Position numbers and translations under genes: made by a program
Shown here: in pieces, positions 44,956 to 53,378 of the stretch
Layout: every line of letters starts with the position of its first letter
How positions within the stretch are numbered: the stretch's first letter is position 1
Origin: Actinomadura physcomitrii
Lineage (GTDB): Bacteria; Actinomycetota; Actinomycetes; Streptosporangiales; Streptosporangiaceae
Assembly: GCF_008923205.2 (NCBI RefSeq)
Contig: NZ_WBMS02000040.1
Location: 1-64,000, forward strand
Reading direction: 5' to 3'
DNA length: 64,000 bases
The notes under the pieces: model-generated
Database searches by the model: none
Seen by the model: only the letters and a program-made list of their open reading frames with translations
What the model was told of the DNA's origin: nothing

Positions 44956-45843
44956 GTGATCGAACGACGGCGGGGACCCGGCGAAACCGGCCGGGCGGGC
45001 GGATGGCGGCGTCCGGACGCCTCCATGTCCCTGCTGGCGGACCTGTTCTCCGGCAAGCTGCTCGACCCCGGCTACGCCGAGGCCGCGGCGCGGCGCGCGG
45101 CGTCCGGCGGCCGGACCCGCCCGCGCGGGAGGCGGGCGCCGGCGGGCGCCGTCCTGGCGGTCCTGGTGGCGATCGGCGTCCTCATCGCCGTCGCCGGCGT
45201 CCAGGTGCGCCGCAGCGAACCCGTGGCGGCCAAGGAGCGCGCCCGGCTCATCGACCAGATCCACGCCCGCAGCGGCGAGGCGGGCGAGCTGCAGCGCCGC
45301 CTCGACGCGCTGCGCGCCGACACCGGCCGGGAACGGGCCGGCGCGCTCGAGCGCAGCGCCGCGGGACGCCGGGTCCGGCGCGACCTCGCCGCGCGGGCCG
45401 CCGCCGCGGCCGCCGAGCCCGCCTTCGGCCCCGGGCTCGTCGTCACCGTCGGCGACGCGCCCGGCGACGGCGCCGGGGACCCCGCCGGCCGGGTCTATGA
45501 TCAGGACCTCCAGGTGCTGGTCAACGGGCTCTGGGCGGCCGGGGCCACCGCCATCGGGATCAACGGGCGGCGGCTCACCCCGGTCACCGCGATCCGCACC
45601 GCGGGGGAGGCGATCCTCGTCGACTACCGCCCGCTGACCGGGCCGTACGAGGTGACCGCCCTCGGCGACCCGGACCGCGTGCGGGACGCGTTCACCGGCT
45701 CCGCCGCCGACCGCAGGCTGCGCGCCCTCCAGGACCGGTACCGCATCCGGTACGAGACGCGCACCACGTCCGGCGCGCGGCTGCCCCCGGCCGGCGCGTT
45801 CCGCCTGCGGTACGCCGCGCCGGCCCCCGGAGCCGGCGGGTGA
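44956..45843 (+). CDS. DUF881 family membrane protein (first copy)
   Basis: 295 residues from the GTG at 44956. That start is preferred over the ATG at 45025 because RRPDASMSLLADLFSGKLLD is conserved in actinobacterial homologs from before the later ATG. One transmembrane helix (PAGAVLAVLVAIGVLIAVAG) is followed by a coiled-coil and the DUF881 domain (FGPGLVVTVGDAP, QDLQVLVNGLWAAGATAIGI). The function is unknown; it is part of the conserved DUF881/SBP/DUF881 cluster next to division and FHA genes. The downstream repeat-bearing ORF starts 4 bp after its stop. Confidence 0.88.
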   Translation: MIERRRGPGETGRAGGWRRPDASMSLLADLFSGKLLDPGYAEAAARRAASGGRTRPRGRRAPAGAVLAVLVAIGVLIAVAGVQVRRSEPVAAKERARLIDQIHARSGEAGELQRRLDALRADTGRERAGALERSAAGRRVRRDLAARAAAAAAEPAFGPGLVVTVGDAPGDGAGDPAGRVYDQDLQVLVNGLWAAGATAIGINGRRLTPVTAIRTAGEAILVDYRPLTGPYEVTALGDPDRVRDAFTGSAADRRLRALQDRYRIRYETRTTSGARLPPAGAFRLRYAAPAPGAGG

Positions 45844-45847
45844 CGCG

Positions 45848-46045
45848 GTGACGACCTGGGCGGCGACGGGCACGGAACGGGAGAGCACGGAACAGGTGGG
45901 CACGCAACAGGTGGGCACGCAACAGGTGGGCACGCAACAGGTCGGCACGCAACAGGTCGGCACGCAACAGGTCGGCACGCAACAGGTCGGCACGCAACAG
46001 GTCGGCACGCAACAAATCGGCACGCAACAAATCGGCGGGGCATGA
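45848..46045 (+). CDS. Small repeat ORF of (V/I)GTQQ pentapeptides
   Basis: 65 codons from a GTG 4 bp after the DUF881 stop. A short unique start (TTWAATGTEREST) is followed by about nine VGTQQ units encoded by a 15-bp DNA repeat. Its TGA overlaps the ATG of the small basic protein gene (ATGA), so it keeps the translational coupling of the operon. Base differences between units are synonymous (GTG/GTC, CAG/CAA) or conservative (Val to Ile). It could be a real Gln/Thr-rich peptide or only a translated spacer; there is no known homolog. Confidence 0.4.
   Translation: MTTWAATGTERESTEQVGTQQVGTQQVGTQQVGTQQVGTQQVGTQQVGTQQVGTQQIGTQQIGGA
45896..46035 (+). repeat. 15-bp tandem repeat array (nine units plus a partial)
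   Basis: Unit GTSGGCACGCAACAR. Units 1-3 begin GTG, 4-8 GTC, 9 ATC; the last two full units end CAA. A degenerate unit precedes at 45881-45895. The unit length keeps the plus-strand reading frame. Confidence 0.95.
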
Positions 46046-46374
46046 TCGCGCTGATCGGGCTGGTGGTCGGCGTGGGGCTCGGCCTCGCGCTGCACCCGGA
46101 CGTCCCGCTGTGGCTCCAGCCCTACCTGCCCATCGCCATCGTCGCGGCGCTCGACGCCATGTTCGGCGGCGTCCGGGCCCGGCTCGAGGGGATCTTCGAC
46201 GAGAAGGTGTTCGTCGTGTCGTTCCTCAGCAACACCGTCATCGCGGCGCTGATCGTCTTCCTCGGCGACGAGCTGGGCGTCGGCTCCCAGCTGTCCACCG
46301 GCGTCGTGGTCGTCCTCGGCATCCGGATCTTCTCCAACGCGGCGGGCATCCGCCGGAAGCTGTTCGGCGCATGA
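46042..46374 (+). CDS. sbp: Small basic membrane protein (SBP family)
   Basis: 110 residues with three to four hydrophobic helices (IALIGLVVGVGLGLALH, LPIAIVAALDAMFGGVRA, LSNTVIAALIVFLGDELGVG). SBP lies between the two DUF881 genes throughout actinobacteria and Firmicutes clusters. Its biochemical role is unknown. It overlaps the repeat ORF upstream (ATGA) and DUF881 downstream (ATGA). Confidence 0.93.
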   Translation: MIALIGLVVGVGLGLALHPDVPLWLQPYLPIAIVAALDAMFGGVRARLEGIFDEKVFVVSFLSNTVIAALIVFLGDELGVGSQLSTGVVVVLGIRIFSNAAGIRRKLFGA

Positions 46375-47120
46375 GCCGCGACGACCCCCGCGAGGACCCC
46401 CGCGAGGACGACGCCCGCGAGGAGGCCGCGGAGGCGGCGGCGCCGGCCCTCACCGGGGTGATGGCGCTGCTGCGCCCCAGAGCGAGCTGGGGGCAGCTCA
46501 TCGGCGGGCTGCTGTGCGTCCTCGTCGGCTTCGCGGTGGCCGTGCAGGTCCGCTCCACCAAGCGCGACACCACGTTCGCCACCGCCCGGCAGGACGAGCT
46601 CGTCGGCACCCTGGCCGATCTGGGCCGGAGGTCCGAGCGGCTCCGGGGCGACATCCGCGACCTCGAGCGCACCAAGGCCGAGCTGCAGCGCGACGCCCGC
46701 GGCGGAGCCGCCCTGGAGGAGGCCCGCAAGCGCGCCACCGCCTACGGGCTCCTGGCGGGCACGCTCCCCGCCGAAGGGCCCGGCATCCAGATGGTCGTGC
46801 GTGACCCGCGCGGCGGCGTCCGCGCCGGCGGCCTCCTGGACGCGCTGGAGGAGCTGCGCGACGCCGGCGCCGAGGTCGTCCAGGTCAACGAGGTCCGCGC
46901 CGGTGTCGACACCTACTTCGTCGACGCCCGCGACGGCGTCCGGGCCGACGGCCGCACGCTGCGCGCCCCGTACACGTTCCTGGCCATCGGGGACCCGCAC
47001 ACCATGGCCACCGCGCTCGGCATCCCGGGCGGCGTCGTGCGGACGCTGCAGGCCGCCGGCGCCACCGTCTCGATCACCCCGCGCGCGAAAGTGACCGTGA
47101 GCGCGATACGGTCTCCGTAG
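46371..47120 (+). CDS. DUF881 family membrane protein (second copy)
   Basis: 249 residues from the ATG overlapping the SBP stop. It has an acidic N-terminus with a repeated REDD/PRED motif, then one helix (LIGGLLCVLVGFAVAVQV), a coiled-coil (LGRRSERLRGDIRDLERTKA) and the DUF881 domain with GPGIQMVVRDPRGGV and VNEVRAGVDTYFVDA. It is probably partnered with the first copy and SBP. Many actinomycetes have gcvH shortly after this gene, but none is present here. Confidence 0.9.
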   Translation: MSRDDPREDPREDDAREEAAEAAAPALTGVMALLRPRASWGQLIGGLLCVLVGFAVAVQVRSTKRDTTFATARQDELVGTLADLGRRSERLRGDIRDLERTKAELQRDARGGAALEEARKRATAYGLLAGTLPAEGPGIQMVVRDPRGGVRAGGLLDALEELRDAGAEVVQVNEVRAGVDTYFVDARDGVRADGRTLRAPYTFLAIGDPHTMATALGIPGGVVRTLQAAGATVSITPRAKVTVSAIRSP

Positions 47121-47240
47121 AGGGAACGGGGGGAGCGGTGAACGGCCGTCCGGGACGTCGCCGTCGGCGCCGTCCGCGCGGCGGCGTAGACCGGCGATCA
47201 TCGGCGAAGGTACCGTGGTGCGGTCGGTTCACCGTTCCGG

Positions 47241-47270
47241 TTGACCCCTCGGGCAATACCCGCGTAAGTT
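47241..47270 (+). promoter_or_regulatory. Promoter of the FHA gene
   Basis: TTGACC (47241-47246), 18-bp spacer, TAAGTT (47265-47270). It lies in the 305-bp gap 47121-47425, where no gene was found, about 155 bp before the FHA start. Confidence 0.5.
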
Positions 47271-47425
47271 GCGGCGACCGTCGCGTGCGCGGGCGGTGAG
47301 CAGGACCGTGGTCGGGGGCGGGTCCCCGGCGTGGGTTGGGTGAAGGATGCGCGTGGCGCAGGCGGCTCCCGCGGCAAGCGGGCGGCCGCGGGCGGCGCGC
47401 CGATGGTAGGAGGCCGAGCCGATCT

Positions 47426-47959
47426 ATGCCGAGCGTCTACTGCACGCAGTGCGGTCACGCCAACCCGGATGATGCCCGCTTCTGCTCGAACTGCGGCACC
47501 CCGCTGACGCGGGGCGCCCAGCCGCCGGTCTACCGGGAGTCGCCCGGCGAGTCGACCTCCACGATCTCGATCGGCGGGTTCGAGGCGCTGGACACCGGCC
47601 AGGAGGCCGAGGAGCAGCCCGGCCCGGACCAGATGGCCATGGAGGCGCTCCCGCCCGGGACCGCGCTGCTGGTCGTCAAGCGGGGCCCGAACGCCGGGAG
47701 CCGCTTCCTGCTCGACAAGGACCGCACGTCCGCGGGCCGGCACCCGGAGAGCGACATCTTCCTGGACGACGTCACCGTCTCCCGCCGGCACGCCGAGTTC
47801 GCCCGGCACGGCGGCGCCTTCTCCGTCCGCGACGTCGGCAGCCTGAACGGCACCTACGTCAACCGGCAGCGGATCGACCAGGCCGGCCTGTCCGGCGGCG
47901 ACGAGGTCCAGATCGGCAAGTTCCGGCTGGTCTTCCTGACCAACCCGGCGCACGCCTGA
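47426..47959 (+). CDS. garA: FHA-domain protein, GarA-like
   Basis: 177 residues with AGGAGG before the ATG. An N-terminal zinc ribbon has Cys6, Cys9, Cys20 and Cys23. A Thr/Ser-rich STSTISIGGFEAL segment occupies the place of the kinase-phosphorylated threonines of GarA/OdhI. The C-terminal FHA domain contains SAGRHPESDIFLDDVTVSRR and SLNGTYVNRQRI. Homologs regulate 2-oxoglutarate dehydrogenase and glutamate metabolism according to Ser/Thr kinase signals. Mycobacterial GarA lacks the four-Cys ribbon, so this is the longer actinomycete form. Confidence 0.9.
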   Translation: MPSVYCTQCGHANPDDARFCSNCGTPLTRGAQPPVYRESPGESTSTISIGGFEALDTGQEAEEQPGPDQMAMEALPPGTALLVVKRGPNAGSRFLLDKDRTSAGRHPESDIFLDDVTVSRRHAEFARHGGAFSVRDVGSLNGTYVNRQRIDQAGLSGGDEVQIGKFRLVFLTNPAHA

Positions 47960-48000
47960 CGAGGACCGGAGCGGCGGGGGAGCACGGGGTCTCGGCGACG

Positions 48001-48732
48001 ATGGGAGGGCCCTTGAACGCGCAGCCGGCCCGGTCCCCGATGACCATCGGGGACGTCCTCGGGCTGCTCAGGAGCGAGTTCCCCGACATCACCATCTCCA
48101 AGATCCGGTTCCTGGAGTCGGAGGGGCTGGTGGAACCGGAGCGCACCCCCGCCGGGTACCGCAAGTTCGGCCCGGCCGACGTCGAGCGGCTCCGGTTCGT
48201 GCTCACCGCGCAGCGCGACCACTACATGCCGCTGCGCGCGATCCGGCAGCACCTGGAGGCCCGCGACCGCGGCGAGGCCGTCCCGCCGCTCGGCGCCCGC
48301 GCCGACGCGCCCGCCCGCCGGCCCCGCACCCTCGTCGCGGCCGGAGCCGACGCGCCCGACCCGGCCGTCCGGCTGACCCGCCGCCAGCTCCTCGACGGCG
48401 CCGGCATCGGCGAGGACCTGCTCGGCGACCTGGAGGAGTACGGCCTCGTCCGGCGCAACGGCACCCACTACGACGGCGAGGCCCTCACCGTCGCCCGCGC
48501 CGCCGCCGCGCTCGGCGAGCACGGCTTCGAGGTCCGCCACCTGCGCGCCGCCAAGGCCGCCGCCGACCGGCAGGCCGGGCTGATCGAGCAGATGGTCGCG
48601 CCGCAGCTGCGCCGGCGCAGCCCGGGCGCGCACGAGCAGGCCGCCGAGACCGCCCGCGACATCGCCGCGCTGTCGGTCCGGCTGCACGCCGCCCTGCTGT
48701 CGGCGGGACTTCGCGAAAGCCTCGGCCCCTGA
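48001..48732 (+). CDS. ftsR: MerR-family regulator, FtsR type
   Basis: 243 residues; a TTG at 48013 preceded by GGGAGGG is an alternative start. The HTH reads TIGDVLGLLRSEFPDITISK and IRFLESEGLVEPERTPAGYR. The C-terminal half is a conserved helical domain with EEYGLVRRNGTHYDGEAL. It corresponds to mycobacterial Rv1828 and corynebacterial FtsR, which activates ftsZ. Its position directly after the FHA gene is conserved. Confidence 0.9.
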   Translation: MGGPLNAQPARSPMTIGDVLGLLRSEFPDITISKIRFLESEGLVEPERTPAGYRKFGPADVERLRFVLTAQRDHYMPLRAIRQHLEARDRGEAVPPLGARADAPARRPRTLVAAGADAPDPAVRLTRRQLLDGAGIGEDLLGDLEEYGLVRRNGTHYDGEALTVARAAAALGEHGFEVRHLRAAKAAADRQAGLIEQMVAPQLRRRSPGAHEQAAETARDIAALSVRLHAALLSAGLRESLGP

Positions 48733-48874
48733 TCGGGCGGGCCGCGGAGGCATTCGCCGCCCCGCCGCCGCGCCACGCCGTCCGAACCTGGGTGTACGTT
48801 GGGCTACAGGGTTCGTCGAGGATCCGACCGGTGCACGTGGTGATCGAGACAGCGTCGACCAGCAGGGAGCCGCA

Positions 48875-49345
48875 GTGAAGCAGATGGAGGTCGTCGGCGT
48901 CCGGGTCGAGATGCCCTCCAATCAGCCCATCGTCCTGTTGAAGGAGACGGAGGGCGAGCGCTACCTGCCCATCTGGATCGGGGCGGTCGAAGCGACCGCG
49001 ATCGCCTTCGCCCAGCAGGGCGTGCTGCCCGCGCGCCCCCTCACCCACGACCTGTTCCGGGACGTGCTCGACGCGCTCAGCGTCCAGCTCCGCACCGTGA
49101 ACATCACCGACCTGCGCGAGGGGATCTTCTTCGCGGACCTGGTCTTCTCCAACGGCGTCGAGGTGAGCGCCCGCCCGTCGGACTCCATCGCCCTCGCGCT
49201 GCGCACCGGCGCGACGATCTTCGCCAGCGAGGACGTGCTCGAGGAGGCCGGCGTGGCCATCCCCGACGAGCAGGAGGACGAGGTCGAGAAGTTCCGCGAG
49301 TTCCTCGACACCATCTCCCCGGAGGACTTCGGCCGCGCCGGCTGA
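48875..49345 (+). CDS. Bifunctional nuclease family protein (DUF151)
   Basis: 156 residues from a GTG with GGGAG in front. The DUF151 core is complete: QPIVLLKETEGERYLPIWIG, EATAIAFAQQG, TDLREGIFFADLVF and ARPSDSIALALRTGA. Plant members have RNase and DNase activity; the bacterial role is unproven. It lies between the two MerR genes, as in Rv1828-Rv1830 of mycobacteria. Confidence 0.93.
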   Translation: MKQMEVVGVRVEMPSNQPIVLLKETEGERYLPIWIGAVEATAIAFAQQGVLPARPLTHDLFRDVLDALSVQLRTVNITDLREGIFFADLVFSNGVEVSARPSDSIALALRTGATIFASEDVLEEAGVAIPDEQEDEVEKFREFLDTISPEDFGRAG

Positions 49346-49634
49346 CCGCTCCGCGCCCGAGGCGCCCGGGCGCACCGCCGTGCCGTTCCGGGCCTTCGAC
49401 CGGGCATCGGTTACGCTGTGTGATGGAGCGGTGCGGGTCTGGCCTTGGGGGCGAAGTGAGGAATGTCACTTCAACGTGTAAGTTCATGCCGTGCCGCGAT
49501 TGGTCTTGCATTGCCCTGGACCTGGCAGTTTCCGAGGGGTGGCCATCGGGGTAGGAGTGCGTTGGCGGGTGAGGTGCGCAGTTTGCCCACGTGAAGCCGG
49601 TTCATCCGGGCATGCGACGCGCCGACGGTGAACG

Positions 49635-49663
49635 TTGACCACACCCTGACCGGCACCTACCGT
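49635..49663 (+). promoter_or_regulatory. Promoter of the second MerR gene
   Basis: TTGACC (49635-49640), 17-bp spacer, TACCGT (49658-49663). The 396-bp gap 49346-49741 contains this promoter, an AAGTGA/TCACTT inverted repeat at 49454-49471, the hairpin at 49678, and otherwise no recognised gene. Confidence 0.5.
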
Positions 49664-49677
49664 GCTGGTGGAACACC

Positions 49678-49717
49678 CGTGGTGTAATTCGTCAAACCCC
49701 CTTGACGAAGCGCCACG
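49678..49717 (+). promoter_or_regulatory. Long stem-loop in the leader of the second MerR gene
   Basis: TTCGTCAA-ACCCCC-TTGACGAA is a perfect 8-bp stem with a 6-nt loop, extended by CGTGG/CCACG outer arms. It lies just downstream of the predicted transcription start and 25 bp before the GTG. It could be a DNA operator or a leader RNA hairpin. Confidence 0.5.
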
Positions 49718-49741
49718 GGCTGATAGAAGCCGGAGGTCCGC

Positions 49742-50347
49742 GTGGCGGTGAGCAGCGGCGAGGGCAAGGCGACCCCCGACAGGCACACGGCGTCACGGCG
49801 CGCCGGAGAGCAGGGCCTGCTCTTCGACACGCAGGTGTCCGCGCCGCCGGAGGACGTCGGCTACCGCGGCCCGACGGCGTGCGCGGCGGCGGGGATCACC
49901 TACCGGCAGCTCGACTACTGGGCCCGCACGAAGCTGGTCGAGCCGAGCGTCCGCGCGGCGCAGGGGTCGGGCAGCCAGCGGCTCTACAGCTTCCGCGACA
50001 TCCTGGTTTTGAAGGTCGTGAAGCGGCTGCTGGACACCGGGGTGTCGCTGCAGCAGATCCGCACGGCGGTGACGCACCTGCGCGACCGCGGCGTCCGGGA
50101 CCTGGCGCAGATCACCCTGATGAGCGACGGGGTGAGCGTCTACGAGTGCACCTCCGCCGACGAGGTCGTCGACCTCCTGCAGGGCGGGCAGGGCGTGTTC
50201 GGGATCGCGCTCGGGCGGGTGTGGCAGGAGGTGGAGGGGAGCCTGGCGGAGCTTCCCGGCGAACGCGCCGCCACGGACGACCCGGACCCTCTCGAGCACC
50301 CCCACGATGAGCTGGCCGACCGCCGGCGCGCCCGCCGCACCGGCTGA
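49742..50347 (+). CDS. MerR-family regulator (Rv1830-like)
   Basis: 201 residues from a GTG with GGAGG nearby. The N-terminal segment GLLFDTQVSAPPEDVGYRGP is typical of this branch. The HTH reads AAAGITYRQLDYWARTKLVE and RLYSFRDILVLKVVKRLLDT. The C-terminal domain (LMSDGVSVYECTSADEVVDL) is conserved too. It is the last gene of the conserved Rv1827-Rv1830-like set. The effector is unknown; the long leader with inverted repeats suggests autoregulation. Confidence 0.9.
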   Translation: MAVSSGEGKATPDRHTASRRAGEQGLLFDTQVSAPPEDVGYRGPTACAAAGITYRQLDYWARTKLVEPSVRAAQGSGSQRLYSFRDILVLKVVKRLLDTGVSLQQIRTAVTHLRDRGVRDLAQITLMSDGVSVYECTSADEVVDLLQGGQGVFGIALGRVWQEVEGSLAELPGERAATDDPDPLEHPHDELADRRRARRTG

Positions 50348-50409
50348 GACCGCGACGGCCCCGGCCCAACTCGGAAGCCTCCCCGGACCTCTTCCCGCGG
50401 ACCTCCCCG

Positions 50410-52872
50410 TCAGATCGCCTCCTTCCGCTGCAGATACGCGAACGCCGCCCACCCCGGCAGGACCGGAAGCCACAGCGTCAGCAGCCGGTACAGCAGCACC
50501 GCCGACGTCGCCGTCTCCGCGGTCAGCCCCGAGATCGTCAGCGCCAGCGTCAGCGCGCCCTCGACGGCGCCGAGCCCGCCCGGCGTCGGCACCGCGGACC
50601 CGACCGCGTTGGCGGTCAGGAACACCACCACCACGGCCGTCCACTGCAGCGACCCCCCGAACGCCCGGATCGAGGCGTCCAGGCACAGCACGTACGCCGC
50701 CGTCAGCCCCACCGTCCCGCCGAGCCCGGTCGCGAGCTTGTGCGGCGACTGCAGGACGTCCACGAGCCGCGGCACCACCCCGGAGAACATCGCCCCCAGC
50801 CGGGACGCCGCGAACCGCCGCACCCGCGGGATCGTCATCGCCGCGCCGGCCGCCAGCCCCAGCGCCAGCACCACGATCACGATCGTGCGGGACGGCGCCA
50901 GGTCCTTGGTGGCGTTGTGGGTGGAACCGGTGAGGAACCCGAACAGCGCCAGCAGCAGCACGTGCACGACGAGGCCGACCAGCTGCGACGCGCCGACGCT
51001 GGCGACCGCCGGGCCCGAGCGGATCCCGGACCTCTGCAGGAAGCGGGTGTTGATCGCGACGCCGCCGACCGCGGCCGGCGCGACCAGCTGCACGAACGAC
51101 GCGGCGACCTGCACCAGCACCGTCCGCCCCACCGGGAGCCGCTCCGGGACGAACCCCAGCAGCATGTACGCCGCCGCGAGGTAGGTGGCGGCGGACGCGG
51201 CGAGCGCGATGAACACCCAGTGCCAGGCCGCGGTGGACAGCAGATGGGCGAAGTCGAGGCTGCCGACCTGCGGGATCACGACGTAGCCGGCGACCGACAG
51301 GCCGACGATGCTGAAGATCGTCCGGGGCCGGAAGCGCTCCAGCCGGACCGGCGCGGCCTCCGTCTCCGGCTTCAGCGCGACGATCTGCTCCCGGATGCGG
51401 GTGAGCAGCTCCCGGTCGCGGCGCAGCGCCGTCCGCGTCGACCGCGACAGCGCCACCCGCTGCAGCAGCGGCACCGCCGCCGGGAGCGCGTCCTCGCCCA
51501 GCGCCGACGCGGCGGTCCGCACCGCCCGCTCGGGGCCCGCCCGCAGCGCCACGGTGGTGAGCAGCTGCGCCAGGTCGAGCCGCAGCGCGAGGTCGCCGGC
51601 CGCGATCTCCCCGGAGCGCATGTCGATGAGGTGGGCGCGGCCGTCGTCGCCGACGAGGATCGCGTCCTGCTCCAGCCGCCGGTGCGCGAGCCGCCCCTCC
51701 TGCAGCCGCCGGAACTGCCGCCACACGTCGTCGAGCAGCGTGTCGGTGACCTCCTCGTACCGCACGTCCCCGAGCGGCCGCCCCGGCACGTGCTCGTAGG
51801 CCAGCAGCGCCGCCTCCGTGCCGACCTCCGCCGTCCCCACCAGCCGCGGGGTGCGCGCGCCCGCCGCGTCCACCGCGTACGCCATCAGGGACTCCAGCTC
51901 GAGGGAGCGGCGCAGCGGCCGCAGCGCCCGGCCGGTGGTGGTGCGGCTCAGCCGCAGCCTCCGCCACATCCGGTACGCCAGCCCGGCGGTCTGCTGGTCG
52001 CGGTCGAGGACCCGCACCTCCAGGTCCCACCGGCCGTGCCGCCCCTCGCCCGGCGCGCGGCACACCGGGTCCGCCCGGTCGAGGACGACGCCGTAGCGGC
52101 GGTCCGCGCCGGTGTCGCCGGGATCGTCGAGGCGGGCGGCGCGGCGCGGGCACAGGCCGAGCCGCTCCAGCGTGGAGACCACCGCCGTGCCGGTCGGGCG
52201 CGGGTTGGGGGTGCCGACCGCGTACAGGGTGCCGTGGCCGATCGCGCGGCCGAGCAGGTAGGTGGCCGCGAGCGCGGCGACCGACGCGTACGACGCGGTC
52301 AGCCCCGTGAGCGCGGCCAGCCCGATCAGCGTCCACGTCGCCGCCTGCCAGCGGGTCCGGCCCGCCATCCCGACCGCCGTGACGAACGCGATCACGGGCG
52401 CGATGTCGGTGTGCACCGGCGCGGTCCGGGTGCCGCCCCAGATCAGCGAGTCCAGCACCCCGCCGGGCGCCGCGCTCGTCACCCAGTCGTCCAGCCCCAC
52501 CGTGATCCCGAACGCGATCACCGCGGCCAGCAGGGCGATCGCGACGCGCATGCCGTCCTTGCGGAACAGCCGCTCGATCCCGAACGCGATCGGCACGGTC
52601 AGCACGCCGAAGCTGGAGGCCAGCGTCGCCAGGGACAGCAGCATGCGCGGAGCGTGCGCGGTGCCCTGCGCGATGTCGGTCTGCAGCCCGTGCGTGGTCT
52701 GCTGCGCGATCGACACCAGCAGCATCACCACGGCCAGCCCGGCGCAGGAGAGCCCGAACCTGATCGCGTCGGCGGACCGGCGGATCCGGTCCGGCTGGGC
52801 GGGCTCGTCCACGGGGACGCCGGCGGTCGCGCCCGTCGCCGGGCGCACCGCCCCGCCGTGGGTCTGTGTCAC
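50410..52872 (-). CDS. Flippase-like membrane protein with a kinase-like middle domain
   Basis: 820 residues from a GTG. Residues 1-230 hold about six to seven helices. Residues about 230-500 are soluble and contain HRRLEQDAILVGDDGRAHLI then DMRSGEIAAGD, reminiscent of the HRDxxxxN and DFG loops of protein or antibiotic kinases, with key Asp residues changed. Residues about 525-820 form a lysylphosphatidylglycerol synthase TM region (PAAVGGVAINTRFLQRSGI, PTPGGLGAVEGALT). It probably binds or moves a lipid. There is no MprF synthase domain. Convergent with the MerR gene. Confidence 0.85.
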   Translation of the reverse strand: MTQTHGGAVRPATGATAGVPVDEPAQPDRIRRSADAIRFGLSCAGLAVVMLLVSIAQQTTHGLQTDIAQGTAHAPRMLLSLATLASSFGVLTVPIAFGIERLFRKDGMRVAIALLAAVIAFGITVGLDDWVTSAAPGGVLDSLIWGGTRTAPVHTDIAPVIAFVTAVGMAGRTRWQAATWTLIGLAALTGLTASYASVAALAATYLLGRAIGHGTLYAVGTPNPRPTGTAVVSTLERLGLCPRRAARLDDPGDTGADRRYGVVLDRADPVCRAPGEGRHGRWDLEVRVLDRDQQTAGLAYRMWRRLRLSRTTTGRALRPLRRSLELESLMAYAVDAAGARTPRLVGTAEVGTEAALLAYEHVPGRPLGDVRYEEVTDTLLDDVWRQFRRLQEGRLAHRRLEQDAILVGDDGRAHLIDMRSGEIAAGDLALRLDLAQLLTTVALRAGPERAVRTAASALGEDALPAAVPLLQRVALSRSTRTALRRDRELLTRIREQIVALKPETEAAPVRLERFRPRTIFSIVGLSVAGYVVIPQVGSLDFAHLLSTAAWHWVFIALAASAATYLAAAYMLLGFVPERLPVGRTVLVQVAASFVQLVAPAAVGGVAINTRFLQRSGIRSGPAVASVGASQLVGLVVHVLLLALFGFLTGSTHNATKDLAPSRTIVIVVLALGLAAGAAMTIPRVRRFAASRLGAMFSGVVPRLVDVLQSPHKLATGLGGTVGLTAAYVLCLDASIRAFGGSLQWTAVVVVFLTANAVGSAVPTPGGLGAVEGALTLALTISGLTAETATSAVLLYRLLTLWLPVLPGWAAFAYLQRKEAI

Positions 52873-53175
52873 GCCGTACCGCCGCCCTGACCGTCCGCCA
52901 TCGTGATCAGCGTCCCAGGGCCGGCGGCGCGCCGTCCAACGGCGGCCCCCGGTCCGCCGCGCGGGCGGCGCGGCGCCCCGTCCGCCCGGTGGGCGCGCGC
53001 GGCCCGCGGCCCGCCCCGGTGAGCTGTGCACATCGTACTTGCCGGTACATGCCCGGCCCGTCCATCACCCCGGTTCCGCGCGCCCCCGCGCGCCGCCGCG
53101 GCGACGGTTCGCGGGGACGCGCGACGATCGTCCCGCCGCGGGTTGGGTAGGGTTTGTTCCGGACATGCCGTCGAC

Positions 53176-53376
53176 CCTGCGCGGGAGAGACCCCATGCCG
53201 CCAGCGTGGGGCGCCGAAGGGGCAACCTCCCCGGAACCTCTCAGGCAAAAGGACCGCGCGGGCGAGGCACCTCTGGAAAGCAGGCGCCGATCCCCTGACC
53301 GGGGAGGGGCGGCTCACCGAAGGGGAAATCCCGCCCGGCGGGGGAAGCTCTCAGGTGCCGATGACAGAGGGGGAGA
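53176..53376 (+). promoter_or_regulatory. Tandem glycine riboswitch
   Basis: Two aptamers occur in series. The first (about 53178-53280) has GCGGGAGAGACC, GCCGAAGGGGCAACC and CTCTCAGGCAAAAGGACC. The second (about 53283-53375) has CACCGAAGGGGAAATCC and CTCTCAGGTGCCGATGACAG followed by AGGGGGA. These are the conserved glycine-aptamer elements. In gcv leaders glycine binding switches expression on. Confidence 0.95.
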
Positions 53377-53378
53377 CC

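Noticed and set aside
45896..46035. CRISPR array
   Set aside because: The repeats are contiguous 15-bp units with no spacers and no cas genes nearby.
45624..46043. Minus-strand frames of the tandem repeat giving CCVPT or LLRAD repeats that resemble Cys-rich or pentapeptide-repeat proteins
   Set aside because: They arise from translating a 15-bp repeat in other frames. Only the plus frame keeps starts and stops coupled to the neighbouring genes, and unit substitutions are silent only in that frame.
47121..47425. A hidden gcvH gene
   Set aside because: All three plus-strand frames lack the lipoyl-lysine motif and a full-length reading frame.
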